Source: Porticoccaceae bacterium (GTDB taxonomy: Bacteria > Pseudomonadota > Gammaproteobacteria > Pseudomonadales > Porticoccaceae). Taken from it: 44,210 bases of DNA. Numbering within the stretch: position 1 is the stretch's first letter; each line of letters opens with the position of its first letter. The position numbers and the translations under genes are program-made. The stretch covers positions 1-44,210 of the forward strand of contig JAQWMF010000032.1 of the NCBI GenBank assembly GCA_029246925.1. The letters are read 5' to 3'. Below are positions 17,288 to 28,641 of this stretch, one piece after another. The notes beneath the pieces were generated by a model. The model was given only the letters and a program-made list of their open reading frames with translations. It was not told where the DNA came from and ran no database searches.

Positions 17288-18034
17288 ATGACCGCACTGA
17301 GTATAAATCTTAATAAGATCGCCCTGATTCGCAATTCTCGAGAGGGGAATTATCCTAATATTCTCGATTTTGCAGAGACCTGTATCGACTGCGGTGTTGA
17401 TGGGATTACTGTTCACCCTCGACCTGATCAGCGGCATATAAGACCAGATGATGTTCGCCAATTAGCCACGCTAGTTGCCCCTCTAGATGAGGTGGAATTT
17501 AATATTGAGGGCAATCCATTGGCTGATGCCTGCGGTGATTACCCCGGTTTAGTTTTGCTAGTTGAGGAAACCCTGCCAGATCAGTGCACATTAGTGCCAG
17601 ACTCAGATAGCCAGCTCACCTCCGACCATGGTTTTGACCTTAATAAACAGGGCGAGCAACTTACTCCGATCATCAATAAGATAAAATCTATGGGCGTTAG
17701 AGTGAGTCTGTTTATGGACCCCGATTTAGATCAGATTAAACGGGCCTCAGAAGTGGGAGCAGACCGCATTGAGTTATATACAGGCCCCTTTGCAGCAGCT
17801 TGGGGATCTGAGCATCAAGATAGTTACTTTGAACAGCATTTACTGGCAGCTCAATTAGCCACTTCGCTTGGCTTGGGTGTTAATGCTGGGCATGATTTAA
17901 ATCTTAAAAATCTTGGCCAATATGCCAGTATTCCAGATCTTTTAGAAGTGTCGATTGGTCATGCCTTTACGGTTGACTCCTTAAACATGGGAATGATTCC
18001 TGCGTTGCGAGCCTACCAAGCGTTGCTGGCATAA
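17288..18034 (+). CDS. pdxJ: Pyridoxine 5'-phosphate synthase, Bacteroidetes-like subtype
   Basis: PdxJ condenses 1-deoxyxylulose 5-phosphate with 3-amino-2-oxopropyl phosphate to form pyridoxine 5'-phosphate, the last ring-forming step of vitamin B6 synthesis. The 248-residue barrel has LSINLNKIALIRNSREGN, GITVHPRPDQRHIRPDDV (His43, Arg49-His50), FNIEGNP (Glu74), DRIELYTGPFA and LGVNAGHDLNL. All catalytic positions (two His, two Glu) are kept. The HPRPDxRHI and NIEGNP signatures differ from the usual gammaproteobacterial form (HLREDRRHI, NLEM). It lies 12 bases after ppiA, not in the usual recO–pdxJ–acpS operon, which suggests displacement or transfer. Confidence 0.9.
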   Translation: MTALSINLNKIALIRNSREGNYPNILDFAETCIDCGVDGITVHPRPDQRHIRPDDVRQLATLVAPLDEVEFNIEGNPLADACGDYPGLVLLVEETLPDQCTLVPDSDSQLTSDHGFDLNKQGEQLTPIINKIKSMGVRVSLFMDPDLDQIKRASEVGADRIELYTGPFAAAWGSEHQDSYFEQHLLAAQLATSLGLGVNAGHDLNLKNLGQYASIPDLLEVSIGHAFTVDSLNMGMIPALRAYQALLA

Positions 18035-18041
18035 AATTTCT

Positions 18042-18854
18042 ATGAGTGGAAAATCCGGTAATTCGAATACCCAACATGGCGAAGATCGCGCTGAATATCT
18101 GGCGCGCAAAAAGTTTTTCGACCATATGATCACTATTTACGGTCGCAACCCTGTTGTTGAGGCTTTAAGAGATCCTGGACTGCAAATTTATAGACTGCAT
18201 CTGGCTAAATCTAATCGCGATAGTTCTGTTGTGAGAGAGCTTAAAGATTTGGCCGCTAAGCGCAATATTGAAGTGGCCTTGCATAGCCGAGAACAGCTTT
18301 CTAGAATTTCTCGCAATAGCAAACAGGATCAGGGGGTTGCCTGTGATATTTACTGTCCAGGCTTTCAGCCTTATCAGGAATGTCTGGATAATCTAGAACG
18401 GCCATCTAATAGTAAAAATATTTCTATTATTGCTTTGGACTCTGTTACCAACCCACAAAATCTAGGCATGATCATTCGCAGCGTGACTGCCAGCCCTGCC
18501 TATGGCCTGCTACTTCCCTCTAAGGGCAGCGCGGCTATTTCACCACTGGTTATTAAGGCTAGCGCTGGAACGGCGTTTAAAGGCAATATACTGTCCTGTA
18601 CCGATTTAGAACAATCACTCAAAGAGTTTCAAAAGCGTGGCTTTAAACTCTGTACATTGACCTCTCATAATGCCACGCCAATAACAGACTTTAATCCAAA
18701 TGAACCCACCATTTTTATTCTTGGCAATGAAACCCATGGTGTCAGTCAACGTATTATGGATATGAGTGATTACCGTATTAGCATACCTATGGCGAATGGG
18801 GTTGAATCTCTTAATGTTGCAGTAACTGCAGCACTGGTAGCATTTAATCTTTAA
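18042..18854 (+). CDS. TrmH/SpoU-family RNA 2'-O-methyltransferase
   Basis: This is a 270-residue SPOUT methyltransferase of the RlmB/TrmH type. A substrate-binding N-terminal domain (ITIYGRNPVVEALRDP) leads to the trefoil-knot domain with motif 1 NPQNLGMIIRS (catalytic Arg), motif 2 IFILGNETHGVS and motif 3 ISIPMANGVESLNVAVTAAL. The RNA target cannot be told from sequence. RlmB (23S G2251) is the nearest well-known relative, but the ~30-residue N-terminal extension argues for a separate subgroup. It begins 7 bases after pdxJ, and its 3' end overlaps the convergent MFS gene by 11 bases. Confidence 0.9.
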   Translation: MSGKSGNSNTQHGEDRAEYLARKKFFDHMITIYGRNPVVEALRDPGLQIYRLHLAKSNRDSSVVRELKDLAAKRNIEVALHSREQLSRISRNSKQDQGVACDIYCPGFQPYQECLDNLERPSNSKNISIIALDSVTNPQNLGMIIRSVTASPAYGLLLPSKGSAAISPLVIKASAGTAFKGNILSCTDLEQSLKEFQKRGFKLCTLTSHNATPITDFNPNEPTIFILGNETHGVSQRIMDMSDYRISIPMANGVESLNVAVTAALVAFNL

Positions 18855-20082
18855 CTGAGCGCGCACTCTTTACATGCCACAGTGGCGATCGGAGTGCTGT
18901 CACTATGGATAGTGCTAGGGTAACCCAAGCTATAGCAAAAAATGCATCTCTCAATCCGATCCATTCAACGGTTAATCCACAGATCAACGCACCTAATGGC
19001 GCACCTCCATAGAGGCATAACTGATAGATAGAGACTGCTCTTGAGCGCATATTATCTGGCACTTCATTGTGAAGAATCGTTCGCCCCAAAGTCATTGATA
19101 ACCCTGTGAAAACACCCCAAATATAGATCAATGGAAACAGTAGCCACAATGAGGGTTTTAGAGCGACTAAAGCAACCAAAGTCCCGCGAGCTAAAAAACT
19201 CAATACCATTAATCGTCCAGATTTGAAAAACATATTAGCCAGATTCATTACCCCTAAATTGACGCTGATAATCCCTAGAGTAAAGGCAATCTGTAATCCA
19301 GCATAGAGTGTGGCTCCGCCACCATAGAGCTGCTTAGCAATGAGTGGCACACCCACCAGATAGACACCAAAAGCGAGAAAACCTGTAGCAAAAACAATAA
19401 GGATTAAATGAAGCAAACTTTTGTTATGTCTAAAAAGCACCAAACCTTCTTTTAATTCAGTAATAAGATTTTTTAACGAGGTTGGTGGTTTTGGCGGTTG
19501 TTTTGCCTCTACCTCTGGAACTAAAGGATGACTGCGCCTGATAAATATCGAACTTAAAAGAAATACCAGCAATTGGAAACACAGCAAGTGTAGAGGATCG
19601 ACAATATCTAACTGCCCGGCAACGATAAAACCAGCTCCCTGCGCTATAAACTGAACCACCATAACCTTTGCCACTGCTTGGTGCATAATTTCTGGTGCGG
19701 CATAGCCCAGAAGGCTCTCTCTGGCAGGCTGAACGAAGGCTGTAATAGTGCCAAATAATGTACCAAAAATAACTAACTGCAGAAAGCTAACGCTTCCCAG
19801 CCAAAAGAAGACAGACAAACCACCCACTGGAATAAAATAAAGTAAATACAGTACAGATAGCCAACGTCCCCTATGTAGTCGGTCGGAAACTACACCACCA
19901 AGAAGAACAAATAGCAGACTTGGCAGTAACACCGCTAACTGGGCTAATCCTAGATGACTGGGAGAAAGTTCCAAAACTCCAACCACCAGCCAGGGGTAGA
20001 GTACTTTTTGAAGCCCCATACCAAGATTGCTAAGACCAATGGTTACCAAAAAATACCGGAAGGAAAACGATTGAATCGACAC
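18844..20082 (-). CDS. MFS transporter
   Basis: This 412-residue Major Facilitator protein has about 12 hydrophobic segments. The loop 2-3 motif is GGVVSDRLHRGRW and the central cytoplasmic loop is near residues 185-215. The second half has the TGLSMTLGRTILHNEVPDNMRSRAVSIYQLCLYGG stretch typical of MFS_3/EntS-like exporters. The substrate is not predictable. It is the last gene of the smc–zipA–ligA operon as found here, starting directly at the stop of the preceding small membrane gene, with the two reading frames abutting. Its 3' end overlaps the opposing trmH-type gene by 11 bases, so no terminator separates them. Confidence 0.9.
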   Translation of the reverse strand: MSIQSFSFRYFLVTIGLSNLGMGLQKVLYPWLVVGVLELSPSHLGLAQLAVLLPSLLFVLLGGVVSDRLHRGRWLSVLYLLYFIPVGGLSVFFWLGSVSFLQLVIFGTLFGTITAFVQPARESLLGYAAPEIMHQAVAKVMVVQFIAQGAGFIVAGQLDIVDPLHLLCFQLLVFLLSSIFIRRSHPLVPEVEAKQPPKPPTSLKNLITELKEGLVLFRHNKSLLHLILIVFATGFLAFGVYLVGVPLIAKQLYGGGATLYAGLQIAFTLGIISVNLGVMNLANMFFKSGRLMVLSFLARGTLVALVALKPSLWLLFPLIYIWGVFTGLSMTLGRTILHNEVPDNMRSRAVSIYQLCLYGGAPLGALICGLTVEWIGLRDAFFAIAWVTLALSIVTALRSPLWHVKSARSVKD

Positions 20083-20301
20083 TTATTTACGTCGTCCGCG
20101 GATTCTTGACACCGCCCAACCAAGCAACGAAGTAGGAATAAATATGATAAGCAGCCCCGCTAAGATATAAACAAAATTTTGCATAATGGTAGCTACTGAA
20201 AGCGGGTAGTTTTTGATCATTATCAGCAAAAAAAGTGCGCAAGCCAACATAGAGATAATCCAAGTCGAGCGCATTTTAATTAGACTTTTTGGCTTGGTCA
20301 T
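20083..20301 (-). CDS. Small two-helix membrane protein
   Basis: This unrecognised 72-residue protein has two hydrophobic helices (WIISMLACALFLLIMI and FVYILAGLLIIFIPTSLLGW), a basic N-terminus (MTKPKSLIKMR) and a basic C-terminus (RIRGRRK). The charge distribution predicts both ends in the cytoplasm. It lies 21 bases downstream of ligA and abuts the MFS gene, so it is probably co-transcribed with both. Retention between two closely spaced genes supports it being real. Function unknown. Confidence 0.65.
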   Translation of the reverse strand: MTKPKSLIKMRSTWIISMLACALFLLIMIKNYPLSVATIMQNFVYILAGLLIIFIPTSLLGWAVSRIRGRRK

Positions 20302-20322
20302 AATTTTATTTGGCGCCCCTAG

Positions 20323-22365
<2,043 letters not shown>

Positions 22366-23181
22366 TTAACCGCTGCGCTCCTGAAGAAGAACCGCCTGCT
22401 GTGCGCGATGCCGGTAGTGATCGATAGTTTGCTTGGTCATTGAACTGCGTGATTCATCCATAATATTAAGTTGCAGTTTTTCTGCCATTTGCTCAGCTAC
22501 ATTCATCATTAAATCAAAGATTTCACCGGGTTTATCCAAGTCTGAAGGCGCCATAAATAATGTGACACCCACCATCTTCTGTTGGCCAATAGTGGTAAGG
22601 TCAAATGTTCCAGGATTTAGCAGATTGGCCATACTAAATAGAACCGGCCCAGAACCAACTTCACTGGTATGGCGATGGAATATTTTCATATTACCGTATC
22701 TCAAACCAAGACTAACTGCGGTATCTAGTAATTTCTGACCATCGCAGGTTTGATCCTTAGCGGTCATTAGGTGAATCACTAACAGTTCTTGTCTCTCAGC
22801 CTGTTCGATCTTTTCAGCTTGCTTTTTAGGCACCGCTTTTATGCTAATCGGAGTAGGCTCTTGCTCAGCTGGTTCATCGTCCCAATCAAACTTAGCCTGT
22901 TCTGGCTGATGAAATAGTGAATTTTGTTTTTCATTTTCTACTGGCTCTGAATAGTCATCATCTCGAGTACCAACTACGCGAGAACCACCTGAGGGAAATT
23001 GACTATCAGAAAACGGATCTTCTTCGTATTCGTATCGCGAAGCGCGGCTAATCTCGCGAGAGGACATTTGCAAATTTTCATAGCGATTGCGTTTTTTACG
23101 GCGCAGAAAGTCGAGAACAATAGCCAAAAAAACCATTGTAGACACTGCAATCACTATCGTTTTTGGTTCAAAGTAATCCAT
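22366..23181 (-). CDS. zipA: Cell division protein ZipA
   Basis: ZipA anchors FtsZ polymers to the inner membrane at the division site. The 271-residue protein has an N-terminal transmembrane helix (TIVIAVSTMVFLAIVLDFL), followed by a basic cytoplasmic stretch (RRKKRNRYE). A flexible acidic linker then leads to the C-terminal FtsZ-binding domain (LLVIHLMTAKDQTCDGQKLL, NMKIFHRH, FSMANLLNPGTFD, VTLFMAPSDLDKPGEIFDLM). The linker is short compared with the E. coli protein. Position between smc and ligA confirms the call. Confidence 0.95.
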   Translation of the reverse strand: MDYFEPKTIVIAVSTMVFLAIVLDFLRRKKRNRYENLQMSSREISRASRYEYEEDPFSDSQFPSGGSRVVGTRDDDYSEPVENEKQNSLFHQPEQAKFDWDDEPAEQEPTPISIKAVPKKQAEKIEQAERQELLVIHLMTAKDQTCDGQKLLDTAVSLGLRYGNMKIFHRHTSEVGSGPVLFSMANLLNPGTFDLTTIGQQKMVGVTLFMAPSDLDKPGEIFDLMMNVAEQMAEKLQLNIMDESRSSMTKQTIDHYRHRAQQAVLLQERSG

Positions 23182-23240
23182 AGATAAAGAATACTCTAAT
23201 TGCTCTCGTTAAAGCCACTATTTGTAACCGAATACAGTGA

Positions 23241-26200
23241 TTATGCCCCTGCTAATTCAGCCGCTTGGTTTACATCTACAGTTACCAGTCGTGAAACACC
23301 TGGTTCATGCATGGTGACACCCATCAAATGACTGGCTGCCTCCATTGAAATCTTATTATGCGAGATAAAGATAAATTGAACATGATCTGACATCTCTTGA
23401 AGCATCGCTGCATAGCGCCCAACATTAGCATCATCCAGTGGCGCATCCACTTCATCCAGCATACAGAAAGGTGCAGGATTGAGCTTAAAGATTGAAAATA
23501 CCATGGCAATTGCAGTCAATGCTTTTTCACCACCAGATAACAGGTGGATTGAGCTGTTCTTCTTACCCGGTGGTCTTGCCATCAGTGCTACACCCGCATT
23601 AAGAAGATCATCACCCACCATTTCAAGGTAAGCGTGACCGCCACCAAATAGCTTTGGAAATAACTCTTGAATATGGGTGTTTACAAATTCAAAAGTATCT
23701 TTAAATTTGGTTCTGGTTTCACGGTCAATTTTTTGGATTGCATTTCGCAATGTGGTTAGCGCTTCTTCTAACTCAGCATTTTGCTGATCAAGATAATCTT
23801 TGCGCTCTGATTCCAATTTGTACTCATCGATTGCCGCTAAATTAATAGGTCCCAATCGCTGAATTCTGTTAGCCATTACCTGTAGATTTTCTTCCCAATC
23901 CACAATAGCCGAATCTTCATCAAGGGTTTCTAGCAACTCAGGAAGATCACCCTGCTTCTCTTTGATTTGGCTATCAATGGTGCTGCTTAGGGTAGTAATT
24001 TCTTGAGCAGAAAGCCTTTGTTGCTCGAGTTTGCCCTGGGCCTTTTGCGCTTCTTGTTCTAGCTCACCGCGGATTTTTTCTTGCTCGCGCATTTGGAATT
24101 CAACGGTCTCAACCGCCGCTCGCGCCTCAGTCAAGGTTTCTTCAACAGCTAGGCGCGAGGCCAGTGCATTTTCAAGCTCGACCTTATAGTTTTCTGACGG
24201 ATCTTCTTTGATATTAAAGGCCGCTTTAAGCTGCTCACGACGCTCACTAAGACGTTCAACCTGTACCTGTAGTCGCTGAATACCCTCGCGAACAGAGTCT
24301 AATTGCGTAGTTAGAGAGCGCTGACGCATCTCTAGCTGTTGTCGTTGAATGCGATCTTGATCTGCTGTTTGGCGGCTACTGTCTAATTCTGATCTAAATT
24401 GGTCACGTTTTTGAACCAACTGTTCCCGCTGCTGACTATCGACATCCATTTTTTCAATGGCCTGTTCTAAAGTCTTGCGCGCTGCCGATAGGTTTTGGGT
24501 TTCAGTTTTTGCCTGCGCCTCGACCTCTGACAATTCAGTTTCGGCTCTATGCTTACGCGCCTTAAACTGCTCGATTTGCACCTCAAAGCCACTTAGCTTA
24601 GAACGCAGTTCGGTGTATTTATGCTGCTGCTCTGAGTGCTTTGTATCTAGCGATTGACGATCCTGCTCAAGCTGTTTTAAAGAGGCTTCGTTTTTAGCCC
24701 GAGTCGACTCAAGCTGATCCACTTTTTTATGGGTTACAGCAAGCTGTTCTGTAATCTTCTCAAGCTCTTGCTTGCGCTGTAAAAACCCTGCCGTAGCGTC
24801 CTTATCACGGGCTACACGCAACCAGTTACTACCCAGCCAGATGCCCTCTGGTGTCACTACAGACTCCACAGCACTTAGCTTTGATTGAAGTGTTAATGCT
24901 TCAGCTAAACTATCTGCGGCATAAATATTTGCCAGAAGACCATCAACACCTTCTGCCTTGACTAAATCACTTAACAACCGACCCTTATCAGCCGCATTTT
25001 TAGCTGAAGTACCTTTGCTGATAAGGAGTAATTCACCTTTTTTAAAATCATCTAACAAATCTATGCTAGAAACCACATCATCTACTGCAATTGCCTGGAG
25101 ATAACTACCCAGCACTGTCTCTACTGCAAGCTCCCAGCCCTTGTCTGGAACCACAGAGTCAGCCAATCTAGGTTTGTTCGCTAATCCCTTATCAGCCAAC
25201 CACTTTCTTTCAGACTCGTCGCCTTTTGCCGCTTGCTGTAGTGCCTCTAGAGAGGCCTCACGACCCTTTAAGGTCTGTTGCTTGCTACGCAGGCTATCGT
25301 AATCTGCACTGGTTTGCTTTTCTTGCTCACGCAATGCTTGAATCTGTGTGCTGTGATCCTGACGTTGCTTATCAAGCTGGGTTCGCGCTGATTCAACTTT
25401 AATTAATTCAGCCTGAACCGCCGCCATTTCTTTTTCCGCTGGACTAGCTTGAAAGCTGCTAACTTCGGTAGATAAAGAAGTGCGACGCTCATCAAGACGG
25501 CGTAAAAGTTGTTCTATATGTTGAATTCGGGACTGCTGCACCTCAGCCTGCTGTCGTGGGTCTGCAGCTGACTGGGTAAATTCATCCCATGATTGCTGCC
25601 ATTGCTGCATTGCAGACTCAGCAGTTTGTAATAACTCTGATGAGGCTTTTTCAGCCTCTTGCGCCTTCGCTAATAGAGGCTCAAGCTCAGACTGTTCAGC
25701 ACCCCAACCAGCAGCCTTTTGTTTATCGCTATTCAGGTGCTGCTCTGCTTCACTGAAGTTATGCTCAGTTTGCTGAAGGTCTTTATCTAACTCCTGAGCA
25801 CGCTGTTGCGAGTGTTCAATCGCCTGCTCTAAGCGAGCAACTTCGCTGCCGATTTTGTAGAAGTTGGCTTGGATCTCATTAAATGAATCACTGGCTTGAG
25901 TAAAATCAGCACGCAGTTTTTCAATCGCTGTATCGCAGGCGCTGCGGGCAGTCAATAGCTTTTCATGCTCAAGCTCAAGCTTGCCAATAATCTGCTTTTG
26001 CTGTTGACCCGATTGATCATAATCGCGCCAACGCAAGGCTAATAATTCAACCGTTAATTGGCGTTCCTGTTTCTTGTACTCTGCGTACTTTTCAGCGGCC
26101 TTAGCCTGACGCTCAAGGCGACCTATCTGCCTGCCGAGTTCATCGCGAATATCAGTCAGACGCTCAAGGTTTTCCATGGTGCGATTGATACGTGACTCCG

Positions 26201-26738
26201 TATCTCTACGGCGCTCTTTATATCTGGAAATACCTGCCGCTTCTTCGATATACACACGCAATTCATCGGGTTTGGATTCGATTAGGCGCGAGATCATACC
26301 CTGCTCAATAATCGCATAGCTACGGGGACCTAAACCGGTACCCAAAAAGATATCGGTAATATCGCGACGACGACACTTGTTACCATTTAGATAGTAATTA
26401 GCCGTGCCATCTCGGGTAACTTTGCGCTTAATTGCAATTTCGTTGTATGAGGCGTATTCACCCACAATACGCCCTTCAGAGTTATCAAATACCAGCTCAA
26501 TAGATGCCTGACCAACCGGCTTACGGGCACCTGAACCATTAAAGATAACATCGGACATCGACTCGCCGCGCAAATTCTTGGCTGAGCTTTCACCCATCAC
26601 CCAGCGCACCGCATCGATAATATTGGATTTACCACAACCGTTGGGGCCGACAACCGCGCACAGATTACCAGGAAACTGAGCATTGGTGGGGTCCACAAAA
26701 GATTTGAACCCAGCTAATTTTATTGATTTAAGCCGCAT
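23241..26738 (-). CDS. smc: Chromosome partition protein SMC
   Basis: SMC is the condensin ATPase that works with ScpA and ScpB, also encoded in this window. The 1165-residue protein has Walker A GPNGCGKS (31-38), a long first coiled coil and a hinge near residues 510-650 (LADSVVPDKGWELAVETVLG, GIWLGSNWLRVARDKD). The second coiled coil, ABC signature HLLSGGEKALTAIAM and Walker B FCMLDEVDAPLDDANV follow. Start ATG 26738 gives the canonical MRLKSIKLAGFKSFVDPT. A GCCATT/AATGGC inverted repeat lies in the leader at 26771-26785. Being an SMC–ScpAB species, it is not expected to rely on MukBEF. Confidence 0.98.
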   Translation of the reverse strand: MRLKSIKLAGFKSFVDPTNAQFPGNLCAVVGPNGCGKSNIIDAVRWVMGESSAKNLRGESMSDVIFNGSGARKPVGQASIELVFDNSEGRIVGEYASYNEIAIKRKVTRDGTANYYLNGNKCRRRDITDIFLGTGLGPRSYAIIEQGMISRLIESKPDELRVYIEEAAGISRYKERRRDTESRINRTMENLERLTDIRDELGRQIGRLERQAKAAEKYAEYKKQERQLTVELLALRWRDYDQSGQQQKQIIGKLELEHEKLLTARSACDTAIEKLRADFTQASDSFNEIQANFYKIGSEVARLEQAIEHSQQRAQELDKDLQQTEHNFSEAEQHLNSDKQKAAGWGAEQSELEPLLAKAQEAEKASSELLQTAESAMQQWQQSWDEFTQSAADPRQQAEVQQSRIQHIEQLLRRLDERRTSLSTEVSSFQASPAEKEMAAVQAELIKVESARTQLDKQRQDHSTQIQALREQEKQTSADYDSLRSKQQTLKGREASLEALQQAAKGDESERKWLADKGLANKPRLADSVVPDKGWELAVETVLGSYLQAIAVDDVVSSIDLLDDFKKGELLLISKGTSAKNAADKGRLLSDLVKAEGVDGLLANIYAADSLAEALTLQSKLSAVESVVTPEGIWLGSNWLRVARDKDATAGFLQRKQELEKITEQLAVTHKKVDQLESTRAKNEASLKQLEQDRQSLDTKHSEQQHKYTELRSKLSGFEVQIEQFKARKHRAETELSEVEAQAKTETQNLSAARKTLEQAIEKMDVDSQQREQLVQKRDQFRSELDSSRQTADQDRIQRQQLEMRQRSLTTQLDSVREGIQRLQVQVERLSERREQLKAAFNIKEDPSENYKVELENALASRLAVEETLTEARAAVETVEFQMREQEKIRGELEQEAQKAQGKLEQQRLSAQEITTLSSTIDSQIKEKQGDLPELLETLDEDSAIVDWEENLQVMANRIQRLGPINLAAIDEYKLESERKDYLDQQNAELEEALTTLRNAIQKIDRETRTKFKDTFEFVNTHIQELFPKLFGGGHAYLEMVGDDLLNAGVALMARPPGKKNSSIHLLSGGEKALTAIAMVFSIFKLNPAPFCMLDEVDAPLDDANVGRYAAMLQEMSDHVQFIFISHNKISMEAASHLMGVTMHEPGVSRLVTVDVNQAAELAGA

Positions 26739-26917
26739 TTATAGGTCGTTTTTTTGGTCAATTTTGGTTGGCCATTTTTAATGGCTAGCCGGTATTCTAC
26801 ACAGTATAAGCAGAAGGCAAAACCATTTATCCAATTTTATGACAGAAATATGAGATGGATTTTTAAGACAACTTAATAAGACGGAAAAAAAGACCTAAAT
26901 TGCCTTAATTATTAGAC

Positions 26918-28147
26918 TCAATTGGACTTTATTTGCGCTGATATTTGAAGGTTTAGATGTTGTTTTACTGTGCTTAAATTTATCGGACTTATAGCGTCCT
27001 CCCAATCTCCCACCTGCGGTGTTGCCGAGCCTGTTTGGGATAATCTAGCCACCGCTTTAACCTCATTGACGCTAGATAGGTTATAGCCCACCATCACTGC
27101 ATCGGCATTGCTGAGGGTAATGGTAGTCGGCAAGTCCCCTGCCCTTAGTTTTTTCGCCGCCAATGGCATAGGTGCACCTGAGATGGCTACTAGTGCAACA
27201 TACACCGATTGCTCTGGATTAAACACAATAGATTGGTCGATGCTGACTGTTATCTCAACCTGAGGTGATACTGTGGCTTGTTCAGGCTCGATACCCAAGC
27301 GTTTTTGCGCGCGAGCAATACCGGCTTTAAGGGCTTTGGCGGTTGCAGAGGTTTGATTCATCTGTCTTTGCGCTTCTTGCCAGTAGGTAATGGCCAACTG
27401 CCATTGCTGGCTTTCAAATGCCTGAATACCCTTTAAACCCAATACCGTTGGATTGGATGAATCTATGGCAAATGCCTTATCCAGAGCCAATAACACCTCA
27501 TCTGTAAACTGGCTATTGGCTAGCATAAATAGGATTTCGGCATATTGCCCCAATAAATAACCATCGTCAGGACTTAGTTTAATCGCCTGCGAGTAGTAAT
27601 AGGCGGCACTGGATAAGTCATTTTTCTGAATCGCTCGTTTGGCTAGCAGTATCCAATAGTAAATATTGTCTGGACGTTGCTCGGCTCTTTTTTCAACTGC
27701 CGCATAAAGCTGATCCTGCAACTCTGTCGATTGAACAGCATCCGTTGATTCTGAGGCCTGCTGAATCAGGGTTAAAATGCGCTGATCGGCAGATGCGCCC
27801 ACAGACTGATAAATACCTAAACAAAACAGCGGCATTAGCAAAAGTACCACCGGCAATAACCAAACCGCCTGTCTGCTCTCTGTAACAATTGACTGTTGGG
27901 GCTCGGGGCTTTCGGTATTGCTGAGGAGTAACCGTTTGGCTTCAATTAAAAGCTGCTGATATTGCGCTTGATCTATTTGCTGTTGCTTTAACTGGCGATC
28001 TAGCTGTGATTGCTGGTCACGAAAAATCTGCAAATTGGCTTCCAGTACCTCGCCCTGATCAACCCGACCCCGACGTACAAAGGGATAAATCAAAAATAAA
28101 GAAGCAAGCACCAAAAGCCCTGCAATAAGAAGCCATAGGGTCATCAT
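26918..28147 (-). CDS. ccmI: Cytochrome c maturation protein CcmI
   Basis: CcmI chaperones apocytochrome c and delivers it to the CcmFH haem ligation complex. The 409-residue protein has two N-terminal membrane helices (WLLIAGLLVLASLFLIYPFV and VWLLPVVLLLMPLFCLGIYQ) flanking a coiled-coil cytoplasmic loop. A periplasmic TPR domain follows (YYWILLAKRAIQKNDLSSAAYYYSQAIKLSPDD). The C-terminal beta-rich domain (SVYVALVAISGAPMPLAAKK) is typical of the fused long CcmI form. It overlaps ccmH by 4 bases and ends the operon. The 179-base gap to smc contains only AT-rich sequence and the smc leader. Confidence 0.93.
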   Translation of the reverse strand: MMTLWLLIAGLLVLASLFLIYPFVRRGRVDQGEVLEANLQIFRDQQSQLDRQLKQQQIDQAQYQQLLIEAKRLLLSNTESPEPQQSIVTESRQAVWLLPVVLLLMPLFCLGIYQSVGASADQRILTLIQQASESTDAVQSTELQDQLYAAVEKRAEQRPDNIYYWILLAKRAIQKNDLSSAAYYYSQAIKLSPDDGYLLGQYAEILFMLANSQFTDEVLLALDKAFAIDSSNPTVLGLKGIQAFESQQWQLAITYWQEAQRQMNQTSATAKALKAGIARAQKRLGIEPEQATVSPQVEITVSIDQSIVFNPEQSVYVALVAISGAPMPLAAKKLRAGDLPTTITLSNADAVMVGYNLSSVNEVKAVARLSQTGSATPQVGDWEDAISPINLSTVKQHLNLQISAQIKSN

Positions 28148-28641
28148 TGATCGTCCTCGCCCAATAACTCGGATAACTGTTGCTGCTGCTTGTCAGTTAG
28201 CTCTGTGGTATCAGCTTTAACTCGACGTCCTGAAAAGGCGTAGCGCCATATAATAACGGCTCCAAATAAAACAAAACACAGAGGCGCTAACCACAGAAAC
28301 CCAGTATTTGTATTAACCTCAGGGCGATACAGAATAAATTCTGAATAGCGCGAGACCAAATGCTGCTTAATTTGATCATCGGTATTTTGCGCTTCAAGCA
28401 TAGAATGGATCTGCGCTTTCATATCTTTGGAAATTGGCGCATTGGAATCGGCTAAATTTTGATTCTGGCACTTTGGGCAACGCAACTCTTGAACCAATTG
28501 ATAGTATCGCTCGCGCAACGAGGGATCAGAAAATTGCACCACCTCGGTACTGGCCCAAACTTTAGATGGCTCAGCAAACTGAGCTAAAGGCATCAGAAAT
28601 ATTGCCATAGCGAGTAAAACATTTAATAAATACATTCGCAT
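28144..28641 (-). CDS. ccmH: Cytochrome c maturation protein CcmH (thiol-oxidoreductase)
   Basis: CcmH reduces or holds the apocytochrome CxxCH cysteines for haem attachment. The 165-residue protein has a signal peptide and the family motif LRCPKCQNQNLADSNAPIS, with redox cysteines C55 and C58. The RYSEFILYRPEV segment, a C-terminal transmembrane helix (FLWLAPLCFVLFGAVIIWRYAF) and a polar tail follow. It is the short CcmH form, with the TPR part in the separate ccmI. It overlaps ccmI by 4 bases and ccmG by 1. Confidence 0.95.
   Translation of the reverse strand: MRMYLLNVLLAMAIFLMPLAQFAEPSKVWASTEVVQFSDPSLRERYYQLVQELRCPKCQNQNLADSNAPISKDMKAQIHSMLEAQNTDDQIKQHLVSRYSEFILYRPEVNTNTGFLWLAPLCFVLFGAVIIWRYAFSGRRVKADTTELTDKQQQQLSELLGEDDQ

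Noticed and set aside
26771-26785. GCCATT/AATGGC inverted repeat before smc as a terminator for either flank
   Set aside because: There is no T-run on either side. It may be a leader hairpin or chance, so it is mentioned only under smc.
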